Below, piece by piece: positions 54,190-64,000 of a stretch of 64,000 nt of DNA. Under the pieces are notes generated by a model. That model saw only the letters and a list, made by a program, of their open reading frames with translations. It was not told where the DNA came from and made no database searches. Both the position numbers and the translations under genes were made by a program. The stretch comes from Petrolisthes cinctipes (lineage: Eukaryota > Arthropoda > Malacostraca > Decapoda > Porcellanidae). Each line of letters begins with the position of its first letter. Position 1 is the stretch's first letter. The DNA lies in the NCBI GenBank assembly GCA_033782935.1, contig JAWQEG010000167.1, positions 186,001-250,000 on the forward strand, written 5' to 3'.

Positions 54190-54720
54190 ACTTACCTTAC
54201 ATACATACATACATATTACTCTAGTGTGACATTCATACATACATACATATTACTCTAGTGTGACATACATATATATTACTCTAGTGTGACATACATACAT
54301 ACAGTCGTGGTCAATAATAATCATCCACATATAGGTAACTTTAACAATTTACTGTGTAATGTTTTCATGTTCACATACTATTTTATTGTTTTAAGTAGTG
54401 TGTAGCTGTTTGTATTAAATTAAACGATGGCACTATACCTATTTATTGGAATGTTTATCAGCTAAGGAACAGAGGGAAGCTGTCAAAATCTTACGTGAGT
54501 TACTCCTATATGGATGATTATTTTTGACCACGGCTGTACATTCATACATACATATCACTCTAGTGTGACATACATACATACATATTATTCTAGTGTGACA
54601 TATACATGCATACATATTACTCTAGTATGACATACATACATACACACATTCTAGTGTGACATGCATATATACACACATATTACTCTAGTGTGACATACAT
54701 ACATTCATACTGAACAATGT
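54190..54720. repeat. Minisatellite of (ACAT)n plus TTACTCTAGTGTGAC units
   Basis: Repeated units of the form (ACAT)n-ATTACTCTAGTGTGAC, with variable numbers of ACAT. At least eight units flank and are split by a MITE at 54300-54538, four partial units to its left and the rest to its right. Confidence 0.85.
54300..54538. mobile_element. 239-bp mariner-type MITE inside the minisatellite
   Basis: Ends TACAGTCGTGGTCAATAATA and TACAGCCGTGGTCAAAAATA (inverse), about 28 bp of inverted repeat with few mismatches, within TA. The interior has no transposase. Termini resemble classic mariner ends. Confidence 0.85.
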
Positions 54721-55138
54721 GAACATAAAATACTGATCATAATAGAGATTAAGTACGTTGTATATATATATTATAAGAAGGTGACTGTGGATGAGAGCCA
54801 ACGATAATTTTGTTTATCTAACTCATTTCACCTATTAACCGAAATGTATTTATATTTAATCAGCCATTCACTGATATATCGGTTAAAGAAATACTTATTC
54901 ATATATTGTGAGTCACTATAATGTAGTTAATATACCATATCATCAATAAAAGACCGGATAAATGAAATAATATCTTACCCTGGCATAATCTAACAGGCTG
55001 GCGGGTTGAGGGGAAGGGCAGGTATCATGGCCGCCAACCCACTTCCGGTGGCGACACGCCAGGGGGGGTTAGCGAGCTCTAGGTTTTTAGCTCTGTGGGT
55101 GGAACATAGTAGGGGGAAATGATACAATCTATATTCTA

Positions 55139-55469
55139 GGGGAGGTGGCCGAGTGGTTAGTGTTCTGGACTCGTAAAATAGAGGTCGGGAGATCGATCCT
55201 CTCAGGTGAGGGCGTGAGAATATTTACTCTTCCAATTTGAGTTTCAGGCACTAACAATAAGGCCACCGAACGTCGTAAAACACCCTCGCTGGTACCATAA
55301 CAGCTGCAGTATTTGAGAATAACCCTCAATTCCCTCCCTCTGTGGCTGGGTACCAGTTCGGAAGTCGTGACGTGTATGTGTGAGCAGCAGTTGACCTGGG
55401 CCACGGTAACGGGCTTGATTAAGCCTATGTCCAGTGTCGGAACATAAAAAAAAAAAAAAAAAAAAAAAA
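55139..55469 (+). mobile_element. tRNA-derived SINE, full-length copy
   Basis: Begins GGGGAGGTGGCCGAGTGGTT (box A); box B-like GGGAGATCGATCCTCTC follows at the usual distance. The body continues to ATGTCCAGTGTCGGAACATA and a poly(A) run (55446-55469). It is the longer sister of the copy at 52767-52940. Confidence 0.88.
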
Positions 55470-55527
55470 CTAATATTCCCTACACAGTGTTACCAGCTCA
55501 GATAACATAAGCATTTGGCAGATGACA

Positions 55528-55611
55528 TAAGCAGACCAGGCAACACTGGGTGCACCTGTTTCCCCGCGCTCATGTGAATGTCGCCTGTGAGAGTGTTGCC
55601 AGGTCTGCTTG
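55528..55611. repeat. Short inverted repeat (hairpin)
   Basis: AGCAGACCAGGCAACACT is mirrored by AGTGTTGCCAGGTCTGCT across a ~48-bp loop. A diverged part (GGCAACAATGGGTGCACC) recurs near 55805. Probably a small MITE remnant. Confidence 0.6.
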
Positions 55612-57214
55612 ACAAAATTTTCATCGATTCAACATCAGAATTTCCCTTTTTACGTTAATTATTCCTAGTTTACTCCTGAACATTGATGGTCTTTTTGGTA
55701 TTTCATCTGATAGAGATTTACCTGTTTTACTCTTGAACGAACTGTATATCATTTCCCTGTGTGGACTCCAAAATTCCCTAAAACAGAGAAATTTCCCTGC
55801 ACCTGGCAACAATGGGTGCACCTTGGAGCGTCAAGTGACATCTTGACATTAAAATTACGTCCCCTGCAATAATTTCTGTCTTATCTACAATCTTATACCA
55901 CCATGACATGCAGGAGGATTTTCTCTAAATCATCCATCATCGCCTTATAAAAAAAAGTGGTATAAACATTTTTAGCTGCTCATTTCACTTCAACTCGTAT
56001 TTTATAGTTTATTTTTAATTAATTAATATTTTTTTCACGATAAAAGTAATCCTCTACAATTATTCTGTCAGGTTACCAAAGTGCCAAGTAGATATTACGC
56101 GAAATAAGTGAGGAACCAAGAAAAAAATAACAAATTGTACCGCAGAGAAATGCAATGCTTTGTCACAGCAAAGGGAAGCGCGGGAGCGGAGGTTGCCTGG
56201 AGAAACTGACCAATCACCGACGAGCAAGCTAGGATGGGACAGAGTATAGCGCATCCCACGGCAAATTTATTCCAGCATATTTAGCCATTTATTTTTATAA
56301 CGTCCGTCACAGTGTCCTCCAGTGTTGATTATATATTTATAATTAATATTGTGAATATAGCTACATATTTATAAAAGTGTTAAAAAGAACACAATATAAA
56401 AAAAATAGGGCTGTACAACATTAGGCTTCAATACACGACGAATATACATATTAGGCTACACATATAACAAGTAAATAGGGTATAAGTAGCAGCGACATTC
56501 ACCATTTCTTCTCATTACCATATTTTTATTAAAAAGAATTACTGTTGTTTACCAGATATTTAAGAAAAATATAAATATAAAGTAAGTACAAGGAATCATT
56601 TGTATTATAATGAGCAGACTAGGCTACACCTTGCCAAGCGGCAAGTGTAACACTGTCGCTGTCCCAGGCATTGTTTACATTCTGTCGGACCAAAACCTTT
56701 CGTTTTTCAAAACTATCGTTCAGTGTACAGTTCACAGCCCTAGGGTTGCAAAGCAACGATTGCCGTGTGAACCAGCGCTAATAGAGTTAAAATTTGTGTT
56801 CGTGCACCACCAACTTCATGATTATTATTTTGTTGTCGCTATGATTTTAACGTTGTCATGGTAGAGAATTGTAGCATTGCAAGGAAGAATAACCTGGTGG
56901 TAATGAACGTTCCTTAAAAAGTTTGTGTAATGAATTATTACCAGTACATATCTTGACAATATTTCCTCGTGAAGAGTTCACAAAAGGCTATACAAGCTGA
57001 AAACACATTCTTCCGGCTCTCTTCTTTCATATAGCTACATGATGGACTATAAAAGAGTGACGTTCATATCTACGTATGATATGCAGGTGCTCAATATAAT
57101 CCAATTATACTGAATGAGTTTGAGCATCTTGAAGTGAGTGAAGAGAAAGAAAGAATGCCATACTGGTCCTTGAGGACATTAACACGAAAAAAAAAAAATA
57201 ATAAAGAAGATAAA
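55612..57214. other. No gene seen
   Basis: AT-rich sequence. Short open frames at 56060-56254 (minus) and 56610-56864 (plus) show no known domain, splice context or codon pattern that would support genes. Confidence 0.45.
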
Positions 57215-57300
57215 CAGTAACCAGAAGGAAAAAGGGACAGTTGAAGAATTTCAAGGGAATAGCTCGAGTCCGCAGGGGGGCCAAACCTTTTAATGTACCA
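57215..57300 (-). repeat. Diverged relative of the palindrome's SINE-like repeat
   Basis: Minus strand TTAAAAGGTTTGGCCCCCCT, then TTCTTCAACTGTCCCTTTTTC aligns with the 5' half of the repeat at 21634-21833. The 3' hairpin and tail are missing. Confidence 0.45.
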
Positions 57301-57889
57301 TATCTAAAATTGTTAATATATTACCATGTTGTGCAATGAAACATTCCACCATCTATTCATTGTTGCAATATATTACAAGTAAGCCAATTTTGTTACTTGA
57401 CCTCAGTCAAGACATTTTTTGACTAATTACTTTGTGATACTGGTTACCAACGGATACTGTTTTGTAGTGGAGGGCGACTTAACTACTCATGATCACTTTG
57501 CCATTTCTCCACACCCTGTCCCACACCTCACTCATAACCTCTTTCCATTAGCTTTCTCCTTTACCCATTTCCAGTACTCACTCTACTCCTCCATTTACCC
57601 ACCACATTCTCCTTCACACTACCTCCAGCATCATTTTGTGTGGCCAAAAATGATTAGTGCGATTATGCAAACTGGACCTGAAAAGAAATAACGTGATGTT
57701 TTTTATGCAATTACAATCCATGCAATATGGTAGAATATTATATTAATCAGATGGAGTCAATAGATAGTAATGTCTAGGCCAGACAATCAGGCATTGGAGA
57801 ACCATCACAAGTGTCGGAGAGAACAGTGTTCTAAAAACTGTGTTAAATTCATGCACACACCTTATGAGACACACTTTCCTTTACCGAAC
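57301..57889. other. No gene seen
   Basis: Includes a C/T-rich open frame (57419-57691) with no recognisable domain. I do not support a gene. Confidence 0.4.
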
Positions 57890-57999
57890 CCCTCTTTCCA
57901 TCTCACTCTGTAGTGAGTGGTTCGTATCAGGATCACACGTGGTTAGGGATTCAAATTTCTGAGTGGCTCAACATTGGCAATGGTAAGTGGTTAACTGTA
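57890..57999 (+). repeat. SINE-like repeat, third family, copy 2
   Basis: Plus-strand homologue of 53050-53156 with GTAGTGAGTGGTTCGTATCA and GGGATTCAAATTTCTGAG. It confirms that the family is dispersed. Confidence 0.6.
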
Positions 58000-58053
58000 C
58001 ATACAAAAATAACATATATACAATTTCTCTTACATGAATGTTGGAAATTATCG

Positions 58054-58278
58054 TACAGTCGGCGGCAAATGTTCTGTTTCCTCCCTCAGCGCGTCTTGAA
58101 GGATGAAATAAAGGCCAAACATCGAATAAACACATTCACCAGGACAAAATTACACTATTCACAGGGTAAAATAGTAATCCTATCTTATTTTTTAGTTTAC
58201 GAACCTGTGAAGCTTATATTTCCATACTTAATTTATGACTTGGCAGATTTGGCGACAGGACATTTGCCGCTGGCTGTA
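58054..58278. mobile_element. 225-bp mariner-type MITE (TACAGTCGGCGGCA family)
   Basis: Ends TACAGTCGGCGGCAAATGTT and inverse TACAGCCAGCGGCAAATGTC, about 30 bp with a few mismatches, in TA context. Sister of 61293-61457. Confidence 0.8.
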
Positions 58279-58978
58279 CCTCACGCTAAGCTGCATCACC
58301 ATAGTGACGATGTGACGTCACAGACCAGAAATTGATGAGCATTTTGGGAAAATGCTTCTATGCCTGTAAAGGTTTTTTTATTTTTATTTTTATGCTAGGT
58401 GTCAAGGTGTCTGGTATTTAGTGTGGTGGATTGCTAGTTGATCAACCCTGATGAAAGCTATACTGACAATCATAAAGCAAGTCATGACGAGTAAGGGGTT
58501 TTTGAAGTTTGCAATAGGAATTGATTCAAAGTCAAAGTCAAAAATCTTTATCTTGCCATAAAATATTACAGTACATAAATTATTAGTATGAGTGTTTCTT
58601 ATTGTCCAGGCAGAGCTCCTTGAATGGCTAACCATTTTTAAAGAGCTCCTTTGTATTATTACTGTCTTGGATACAACAATTTAATTACTCCTTTCATATA
58701 CATAAATGCGTATGTACATTAATTTTGTTCATTGAGAATATATTTTTTCATTTTCAATTTAAATGTAGTTTTGTTTTCTATTGATCTTATATTTTCTGGG
58801 AGACTATTCCAAGCTAAGCATCCTGCGTATGCAACAAATATTTTAGCAGTTTCTGAGCGTGGTTGTGGAGGTCTTAATTTATTTTGATTCCTTAAATTCT
58901 GGCTATGGAGGTTTGAACATAATTCATATAAGATGACAACTGGAGTGTGTAGTTGATTATGTACAAATTTCAGTAGTT

Positions 58979-60576
58979 CTAGTCTATCGATGTCATAATA
59001 TTTGAGAATTGGAGATTTGTAAATAACTGTTCAGTGTGATCTCTATATCCTGCCCATGAAAGTACTCTTATTATTCTTTTTTGAAATAACAATAATGGTT
59101 GAATGACAGTTTTCTTTTCTGAACCCCAAGCAAGGTTACAATATTGGAAATAAGGATAAACTAAGCTGTAATATAGAATTATAAGTCCTTCTCTAGTTAA
59201 ATTATCTTTTATCTTCCGAATTATTCCTAATGATCTTGATATTTTGTTTTGTATACAATTGACATGAACTTTCCATAATAACTTTTCATCCATGATTATT
59301 CCTAAAAACTTTACTGAATTTACTTTATTAATTACAGAAATATCTAATCTTACGTTAAACTCTTCATATACACGCTTATTGCCAGCAAATAAAATACAGT
59401 TTGTTTTTTTAACATTCAATGATAGTCTATTAGCTAATAACCATTTATATACTTTATCAAGTTCTTGATTAAGAACATGTTCTAGATTTTTAAGGTTTGG
59501 GTCTGAGTGGTAAATTGTTGTATCATCTGCAATTAAAATTGATTTCAAAGTATCTGTAGAAGCAACCACTCCATTAAATCATTCCTGACACCATAAAACT
59601 CTAACTTCTTTAACAATATATCATGATTAATTGTGTCGAAGGCTTTCTTTAAATCCAAAAATATTATGCTGTTTATTAATTGATTGTTGCTGCCTGTGGA
59701 GAATAGTTTTTCCTGAAACCAAATTGATCACTAGTTAATATATTATTTGTATCCAAATGTGCCAATAGTCTATCATACATTATTTTTTCTATAATTTTAC
59801 TAATTGTTGAAAGTATAGAGATAGGTCTATAATTAGATGGTTGTAATTTATCACCATTTTTATAAATGGGGACAATTTTAGCAATTTCTAAGTTATTTGG
59901 TAACAAGCCACGTTGAAATGAATTGTTAATTAATTTAGATAGTACAGGTGATATTACATATGTAGAGACCTTTAAGACTTTTATATGAACATTATCATGA
60001 CCTGGACATGAATCCTTCAATTGCCTTATAATTCTAGTAATTTCATCAGGAGTCGTGGGAATTAAATTTATGGAAGGGAAATTACCTTGTAAATATCGTT
60101 GAAATGAAACATCAGACTCTTGTAATTTACTGTCTAATTCATGTCCTATGGAAGAAAAGAAAGAATTTCATTACATATCATGGTAGGGTTAGATGTTACC
60201 ACACCATTCACCACCAGTTGCTCAATGGCAGTTTTTGCATTCCGTTTAACTTGCAGCATATCAGTTATTATATTCCAAACTTTTTTTGTATTATCAAATG
60301 CCGCTTTAAATTTTGTTTTATAATAATCCTTTTTCGCAGTGTCTAACTTTCTGTTAACCATATTTCGATCATTTTTATATTCCACCCCATATGCCAAAGT
60401 TGTTCTGATAAATTTCTTATAAAGTTTATCAAAGCTTCCAAATCTTTATTGATCCAAGGTTTAATTATCTTTTTGTGAGGTAATGTTATATATGGCACGT
60501 GTGTATCCGTTGCTCGTACTATGCATTCTGTAATTTTTTTTAGCATTACCAGGCACTTCATCATTAATGTCACATT
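58979..60576 (-). pseudogene. LINE-4 reverse transcriptase
   Basis: Blocks in order on the minus strand: DTAKKDYYKTKFKAAFDNTK linker, then SCPGHDNVHIKVLK, PIYKNGDKLQPSNYRPISIL and [12 protein letters not shown] frameshift follows near 59676, then the active site LIADDTTIYHSD (IADD in place of YADD), VKFLGIIMDEKLLW, LYYSLVYPYFQYCNLAWG and the C-terminus to 58979. Copies LINE RNA at the target. Frameshifts near 59590-59700 and 60030-60150 make it non-functional. Confidence 0.75.
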
Positions 60577-61292
60577 CTTCTATTAGTGATTCTAGTGTAC
60601 TACATAAATCTCTATTGTTAACGTTACTGAAATTTCGGTCTTTAAATTTTTTTTGCTGTATTTTTACAACTGCCATTGAGCAAATGATGAAAGGTGAGAA
60701 ATGATCAGTTACATCAGTTACTAATATTCCAGGTTTGATCCATACATGATCAATTAGTGAAGCACCTTGATCCGTTATTCTTGTTGGCTTGTTAATACAT
60801 GAATAAAATCCATGGCTATATAGAATATGTGCACAGTCCTGTATACTTTTAACATTATCATGCTTTAATTAATTGATATTTATATCTCGTAATATATAGG
60901 AAAGTTTTCTAAGAACTTTGATTCCTAATAAATCTTCAAGCATAATATTAAATACATTAATATCAGAATTTGTCCTACGGTAGATGACTCCCACTATGAA
61001 TGAGGACAATGATTCACATTCAACAAAACAGGACTCAAAAGAATCATTAGCAATACTAATGTCATCAATGACATCGCCACTCCTCCTCCTTGTCGATTTT
61101 TATTTTTTGTAAACATATTAAATCCCGTAATTCTGTATAAATGCTCGATATCGTCAGAGAGTCTAGTTTTACAGAAACAGATAATTTGCACTTCATTAAT
61201 TAGTGGAATCAGGTGACTGTCAACAAACATATCTAGGTTGCTGGGTATACTCCTGATGTTATAGGTAAAGAATGTTGTATATCTAGGGTACG
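60577..61292 (-). pseudogene. LINE-4 endonuclease region
   Basis: The minus-strand start FFTYNIRSIPSNLDMFVD contains the Asn of APE motif I. CFCKTRLSDD stands where the Glu block is expected (Glu changed), and NRQGGGVAMSL follows. C-terminal pieces include FSPFIICSMAVVKIQ, in which the usual SDH block is disrupted. Several stops and a frameshift near 61070. Confidence 0.6.
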
Positions 61293-61457
61293 TACAGTCG
61301 GCGGCAGAAGTCCTGTCGCCTCACCTGCTTCACCGAGACAAGCAGTGTTCATGGATTCGAGAAATACACACGTTTTCTACACCTAATAATCTAGTCTATG
61401 AACATCGCGTGCCTCGGTGAAGCAAGTGAGGCGACAGGACTTATGCCGCCGACTGTA
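61293..61457. mobile_element. 165-bp mariner-type MITE in LINE-4
   Basis: TACAGTCGGCGGCAGAAGTC and its inverse (one mismatch); inverted repeats run about 50 bp (GTCGCCTCACCTGCTTCACC...), so nearly the whole element is a hairpin. TA at both ends. It splits the N-terminal part of LINE-4 ORF2. Confidence 0.92.
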
Positions 61458-61980
61458 CATATGAGTGGTTCAAGTTCGTCCTGCTTATAGTAAATAGTTT
61501 CTGAGACGAAGTGTAAACTCTCTAACTCTCCAGCATCATGACTACGAAGGCCAAGGTCATAGTCTACATCTGAAGTATGATTATAACTAAAGTTAAGGTT
61601 TTAATAATTATTTATACATAAACTGTTTTCATTAGTATTGATATCAAATAAATTTCGAAACTGACTGTCATCAATATCGTTGAAAGGAAAGATGTACATA
61701 TTTTAAGAAAAGAATAACACCCAGTTTACCATAGCCCTACAGGTAGTGGTTGTTTACTTCTTCTTAGTAGCTGCCCTCCTTGGCCTTTCCTCCCTCTCCG
61801 GTCCATGCCCGCCAACATCACTCACTCCACTACCTCCAGCAGTTGTCAGGTACTCTCCAAGGGTTAACGCAGCAGAGGCCGAGGGAGCAGATACCCCTGC
61901 AGCTGGGGCAGGGGCAGGGAAAGCAATCGCCGGGCCGGAGTCTGTAGATACTACTGTAGTGGCCGCTCCCTGTTCCTTTT
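61458..61980 (-). pseudogene. LINE-4 ORF2 N-terminus and possible ORF1 tail
   Basis: Minus strand: an acidic stretch (IFPFNDIDDSQFRNLFD, then HTSDVDYDLGLRSHDAGEL) leads towards the endonuclease on the other side of the MITE. Before it, a separate frame (ATTVVSTDSGPAIAFPAPA ... RRAATKKK, stop near 61720) may be the end of ORF1 or unrelated low-complexity coding sequence. Confidence is limited by short length. Confidence 0.4.
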
Positions 61981-63136
61981 AGACTGGGCTGTAACTTCGG
62001 AATCATGTGACCCTGTAGGCATTTTTGAGGAAAAGTGGGCAACCAGCACTTTTTGAAAGTTCAAGGTGTCCCAAACAAGAATCCACCGGTTGCCCTTCAA
62101 ATAAGGCCCCTGGTTTTCTATATTTCCTCCTCCAGGTTACCCCAACCCCCCGTGGTAAATTGGATGTTAGACGCTGTTGCCTATCCTGGTTTAGGCTCAT
62201 AGTTAGGGCACTTCCCAATGTTAAATAATATTGTGTTTGGTATCATTTTAAAGGGGACATTTGTAGCTTTCATTCAAATCCAATTATAAACCTTTCTGAC
62301 ATACATGGAGGCCACTAGAGCTCCTCAAGCCACAAAGAACTTTTTTTTCACAATTTCCGCCTAAGTTATTTTCTTTGTTTTAACCCTATGGTACCTAGGA
62401 ACACCAGAGATACAAAAAACAGATACTGCAATACTCACTTGCCTATGGAGTTTCAGAAAATGTATAATATCACCATATTATTACAATCTGGGGGATTACT
62501 GTGAGCCTGGAACCTGACTAAGGAGTTACTGCAGGCAGGCAGCCCAGATGGGGAGTTACTGCAGACAAGAAGCCAACACGCATGCTGACAGCTTTCAATA
62601 TTTTGTTGGTATCCATATACTCTAGTAAAGGTAACTAACACTCATTTTGATTTGATGAATGTGTTTATGCAAGTCAATGAAGTTATTTGATATCAATGAA
62701 TTTCATAGATTAAAGCTAGCTAGATTATCCATAGATTTTAGCTATTTTCTACTTACTAGCTAGCTAACGTTAATTCGTGGAATTCATTGATTTCATTACC
62801 AGGCTATAGCTTACCTATCGCCAATAGGCCTACCTAACCCAAGTTCATTCAACTTTGTTCTCCATGTAACTAATATTTATCTTTATTAAATGACCTTTGT
62901 GTTTATTGTTTAAAATATAAGTCAATGTGGTCATGCTGAAAAGTCCATAGATTTTTAGTTAACTAGCCCAGCCAGCAGGCTATACTCGTGAGCAGTGGTT
63001 GTTATTAATAGGTAGTAATAATAACTATTAATTAATTATTGGTCCTACTAGTTCCATTCCAGAATTGCTTGACATTTAAGTAAACCACATTATAAAAACA
63101 AGCTGGCTAAATAAGCAGTATAATTTCTGTTTCAGC
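61981..63136. other. No gene assigned
   Basis: AT-rich sequence with a GC-richer first 250 bp. Short frames on both strands lack domains. It could be upstream intron of the gene starting at 63137. Confidence 0.4.
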
Positions 63137-64000
63137 CTGATCATAGAAGCTGTTGGCAGTCTGAAGAAGACTGGCCACTCCCCAGTTCTAGAATGTCTCA
63201 TCTGTCAGGAGACAAAAAATGAAAAGTTATCAAAAGGAGGACAGCAGGGGTTTGACACAATAAAATGTGCTGCACAGACAAGAGACAAACTTTGTGATAG
63301 AGAAAACCAGCCAGCAATCGATCGTATAAAGGAAATATCCAAAAAAATAGATGTGGAAAAACTGTGGTGGCACAAATCCTGTTAGCGTTGTTCACCAGCA
63401 AACTTAAAATTGAAAAAATAAAACGGAAAATTCAGACATCCTGATCTATCTGTGATAGCACAGCAACCCCAATGCTGAGAAGTTCAACTCCAATTGTGAA
63501 ATGGGACTTTTGCATCTTCTGCCAAGATACGAATCTCAAAGAGTCTGTGTCATCTGTTACTACATTAAAAATGAGCGAGCAGATCCTGGATTTATCCAAG
63601 TATGATCAAGAGGTCCATGTGCGCCTGGCAGGTGTTAGTGACCTCATATTTGCCAAGATCTTGACAGCTGACATACCATGTCCCAGTGACCTCAAAGCCA
63701 CAGATCTACAGTGTGAACCAATGCTAGTCATTGATGGACAAGCTCTAGTCATTTTCATTGGGAAACCACAAGAAGCCAAGACCTTTGGAGACCTGGCAGA
63801 CACCTTTGTTAAATCTGTTCTTTAAAGTGGCGCACAGTTTCCAGCGAATTGATGTCCTGTTCGATCGCTACCATGAGCACTCAATCAAAGGCGGAACAAG
63901 GAAACGGCGTGAGAAAGGCTCAGTGGCAATCAGACGACCAGTTACAAACAGAGATTTACCACTTCCTGCAAAGTGGGAGAACTTCATTGCTCACCAAGAT
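63137..64000 (+). pseudogene. Frameshifted gene of an unnamed Cys/His-containing family (runs off the window)
   Basis: After a splice-acceptor-like ATTTCTGTTTCAG (ending 63136), the plus strand reads ECLICQETKNEKLSKGG, IDVEKLWWHKSC: a C..C ... H..C pattern that could bind zinc. Following a frameshift near 63380 come KWDFCIFCQDTNLKE (another C..C), KYDQEVHVRLAGVSD, and LVIDGQALVIFIGKP to a stop at 63825. After another frameshift, FDRYHEHSIKGGTRKRRE and RPVTNRDLPLPAKWENFI run to the window end. I recall the SIKG-T-RKR block from large families of unnamed invertebrate proteins linked to transposons, but no function is known to me. With two frameshifts in 0.86 kb this copy is probably dead. Confidence 0.5.

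Larger units (their letters stand above)
53866..55099. repeat. Imperfect inverted repeats ~1.2 kb apart
   Basis: ACCACAGAGCTAAAAACCTAGAG at the left (53866-53888) is mirrored at the right (about 55076-55099) with one inserted base; weaker similarity extends some 12 bp inward (CGCTGAACCC). These could be ends of an old DNA transposon or two solo fragments in opposite orientation. The interval holds a minisatellite and a MITE and no transposase. Confidence 0.4.
58524..61292 (-). mobile_element. LINE-4: CR1/Jockey-like LINE, main part
   Basis: Minus strand. The 3' end lies at a TTTGAC-type tandem tail (58525-58543). ORF2 RT is at about 60370-58979 and the endonuclease upstream. The 5' continuation lies beyond a MITE at 61293-61457 and can be followed to about 61980. 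Many frameshifts and stops. Confidence 0.75.

Noticed and set aside
54190..54720. CRISPR-like array of spaced repeats
   Set aside because: Units are variable ACAT microsatellite plus a short constant block, with no unique spacers. The host is eukaryotic.
61746..61982. Plus-strand 78-residue frame with a hydrophobic start
   Set aside because: The start looks like a signal peptide, but the rest is Ala/Pro-rich low complexity, and the opposite strand reads coherently toward LINE-4. No splice context.

Overview
This is a eukaryotic, animal-type window made almost entirely of transposable elements, many nested inside one another, with only traces of host genes. No CRISPR, operon, rRNA or functional tRNA gene is visible. 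The element mix suggests an arthropod and plausibly a decapod crustacean. That mix includes env-bearing Ty3/Gypsy (errantivirus-like) elements, APE-type LINEs with short tandem-repeat tails, several tRNA-derived SINE families, mariner-type and hAT MITEs, and a Helitron. The taxon is inference, not something the sequence proves.

Region by region. At 0.5-1.0 kb (minus) lies a proline-rich terminal exon candidate with two in-frame stops. At 3.6-11.0 kb (minus) is Gypsy/errantivirus-like copy A: 3' LTR, env, integrase, RNase H, RT and protease, with a 1.56-kb LTR-bounded insertion at 8989-10550 and no gag or 5' LTR. At 13.2-20.7 kb (plus) is copy B, the same family head to head with A: gag, protease, RT, RNase H/integrase, env and 3' LTR, with a MITE inside pol and no visible 5' LTR. 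At 20.69-26.09 kb is a 5.4-kb near-palindrome with arms of about 2.5 kb, flanked by GTAC. It sits in the RT gene of an I/Jockey-type LINE (LINE-1, minus, to 30.96 kb). At 31-33.7 kb are a CR1/L2-like RT fragment, a Tc1/mariner-like helix-turn-helix fragment and two MITEs. At 34.0-36.6 kb (minus) are three tandem, decayed units encoding a cold-shock (Y-box-like) domain. A fourth unit at 51.5-52.4 kb is split by a solo LTR of the A/B family. At 37.6-39.3 kb are a Helitron helicase C-terminus and its 3' end. At 39.8-48.8 kb (minus) is LINE-2, a relative of LINE-1, interrupted by a nearly intact two-ORF LINE (LINE-3, 43.67-47.76 kb). At 50.0 kb (plus) is a signal-peptide-like first coding exon with splice sites, the best host-gene candidate. 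At 52-58 kb are SINEs, a minisatellite and MITEs. At 58.5-62 kb (minus) is a decayed CR1/Jockey-like LINE-4. From 63.1 kb to the window end (plus) is a frameshifted gene of an unnamed Cys/His-containing family.

The genes work together only within each element: Gag, protease, RT, RNase H, integrase and Env in A/B, and ORF1 plus EN-RT in the LINEs. Most are broken. A and B carry different defects, but they share one in-frame TAA at the same RT codon. The items most worth following up are the cold-shock-domain repeat family, the giant palindrome, the shared RT stop, and a LINE/SINE 3' hairpin with compensatory base changes.
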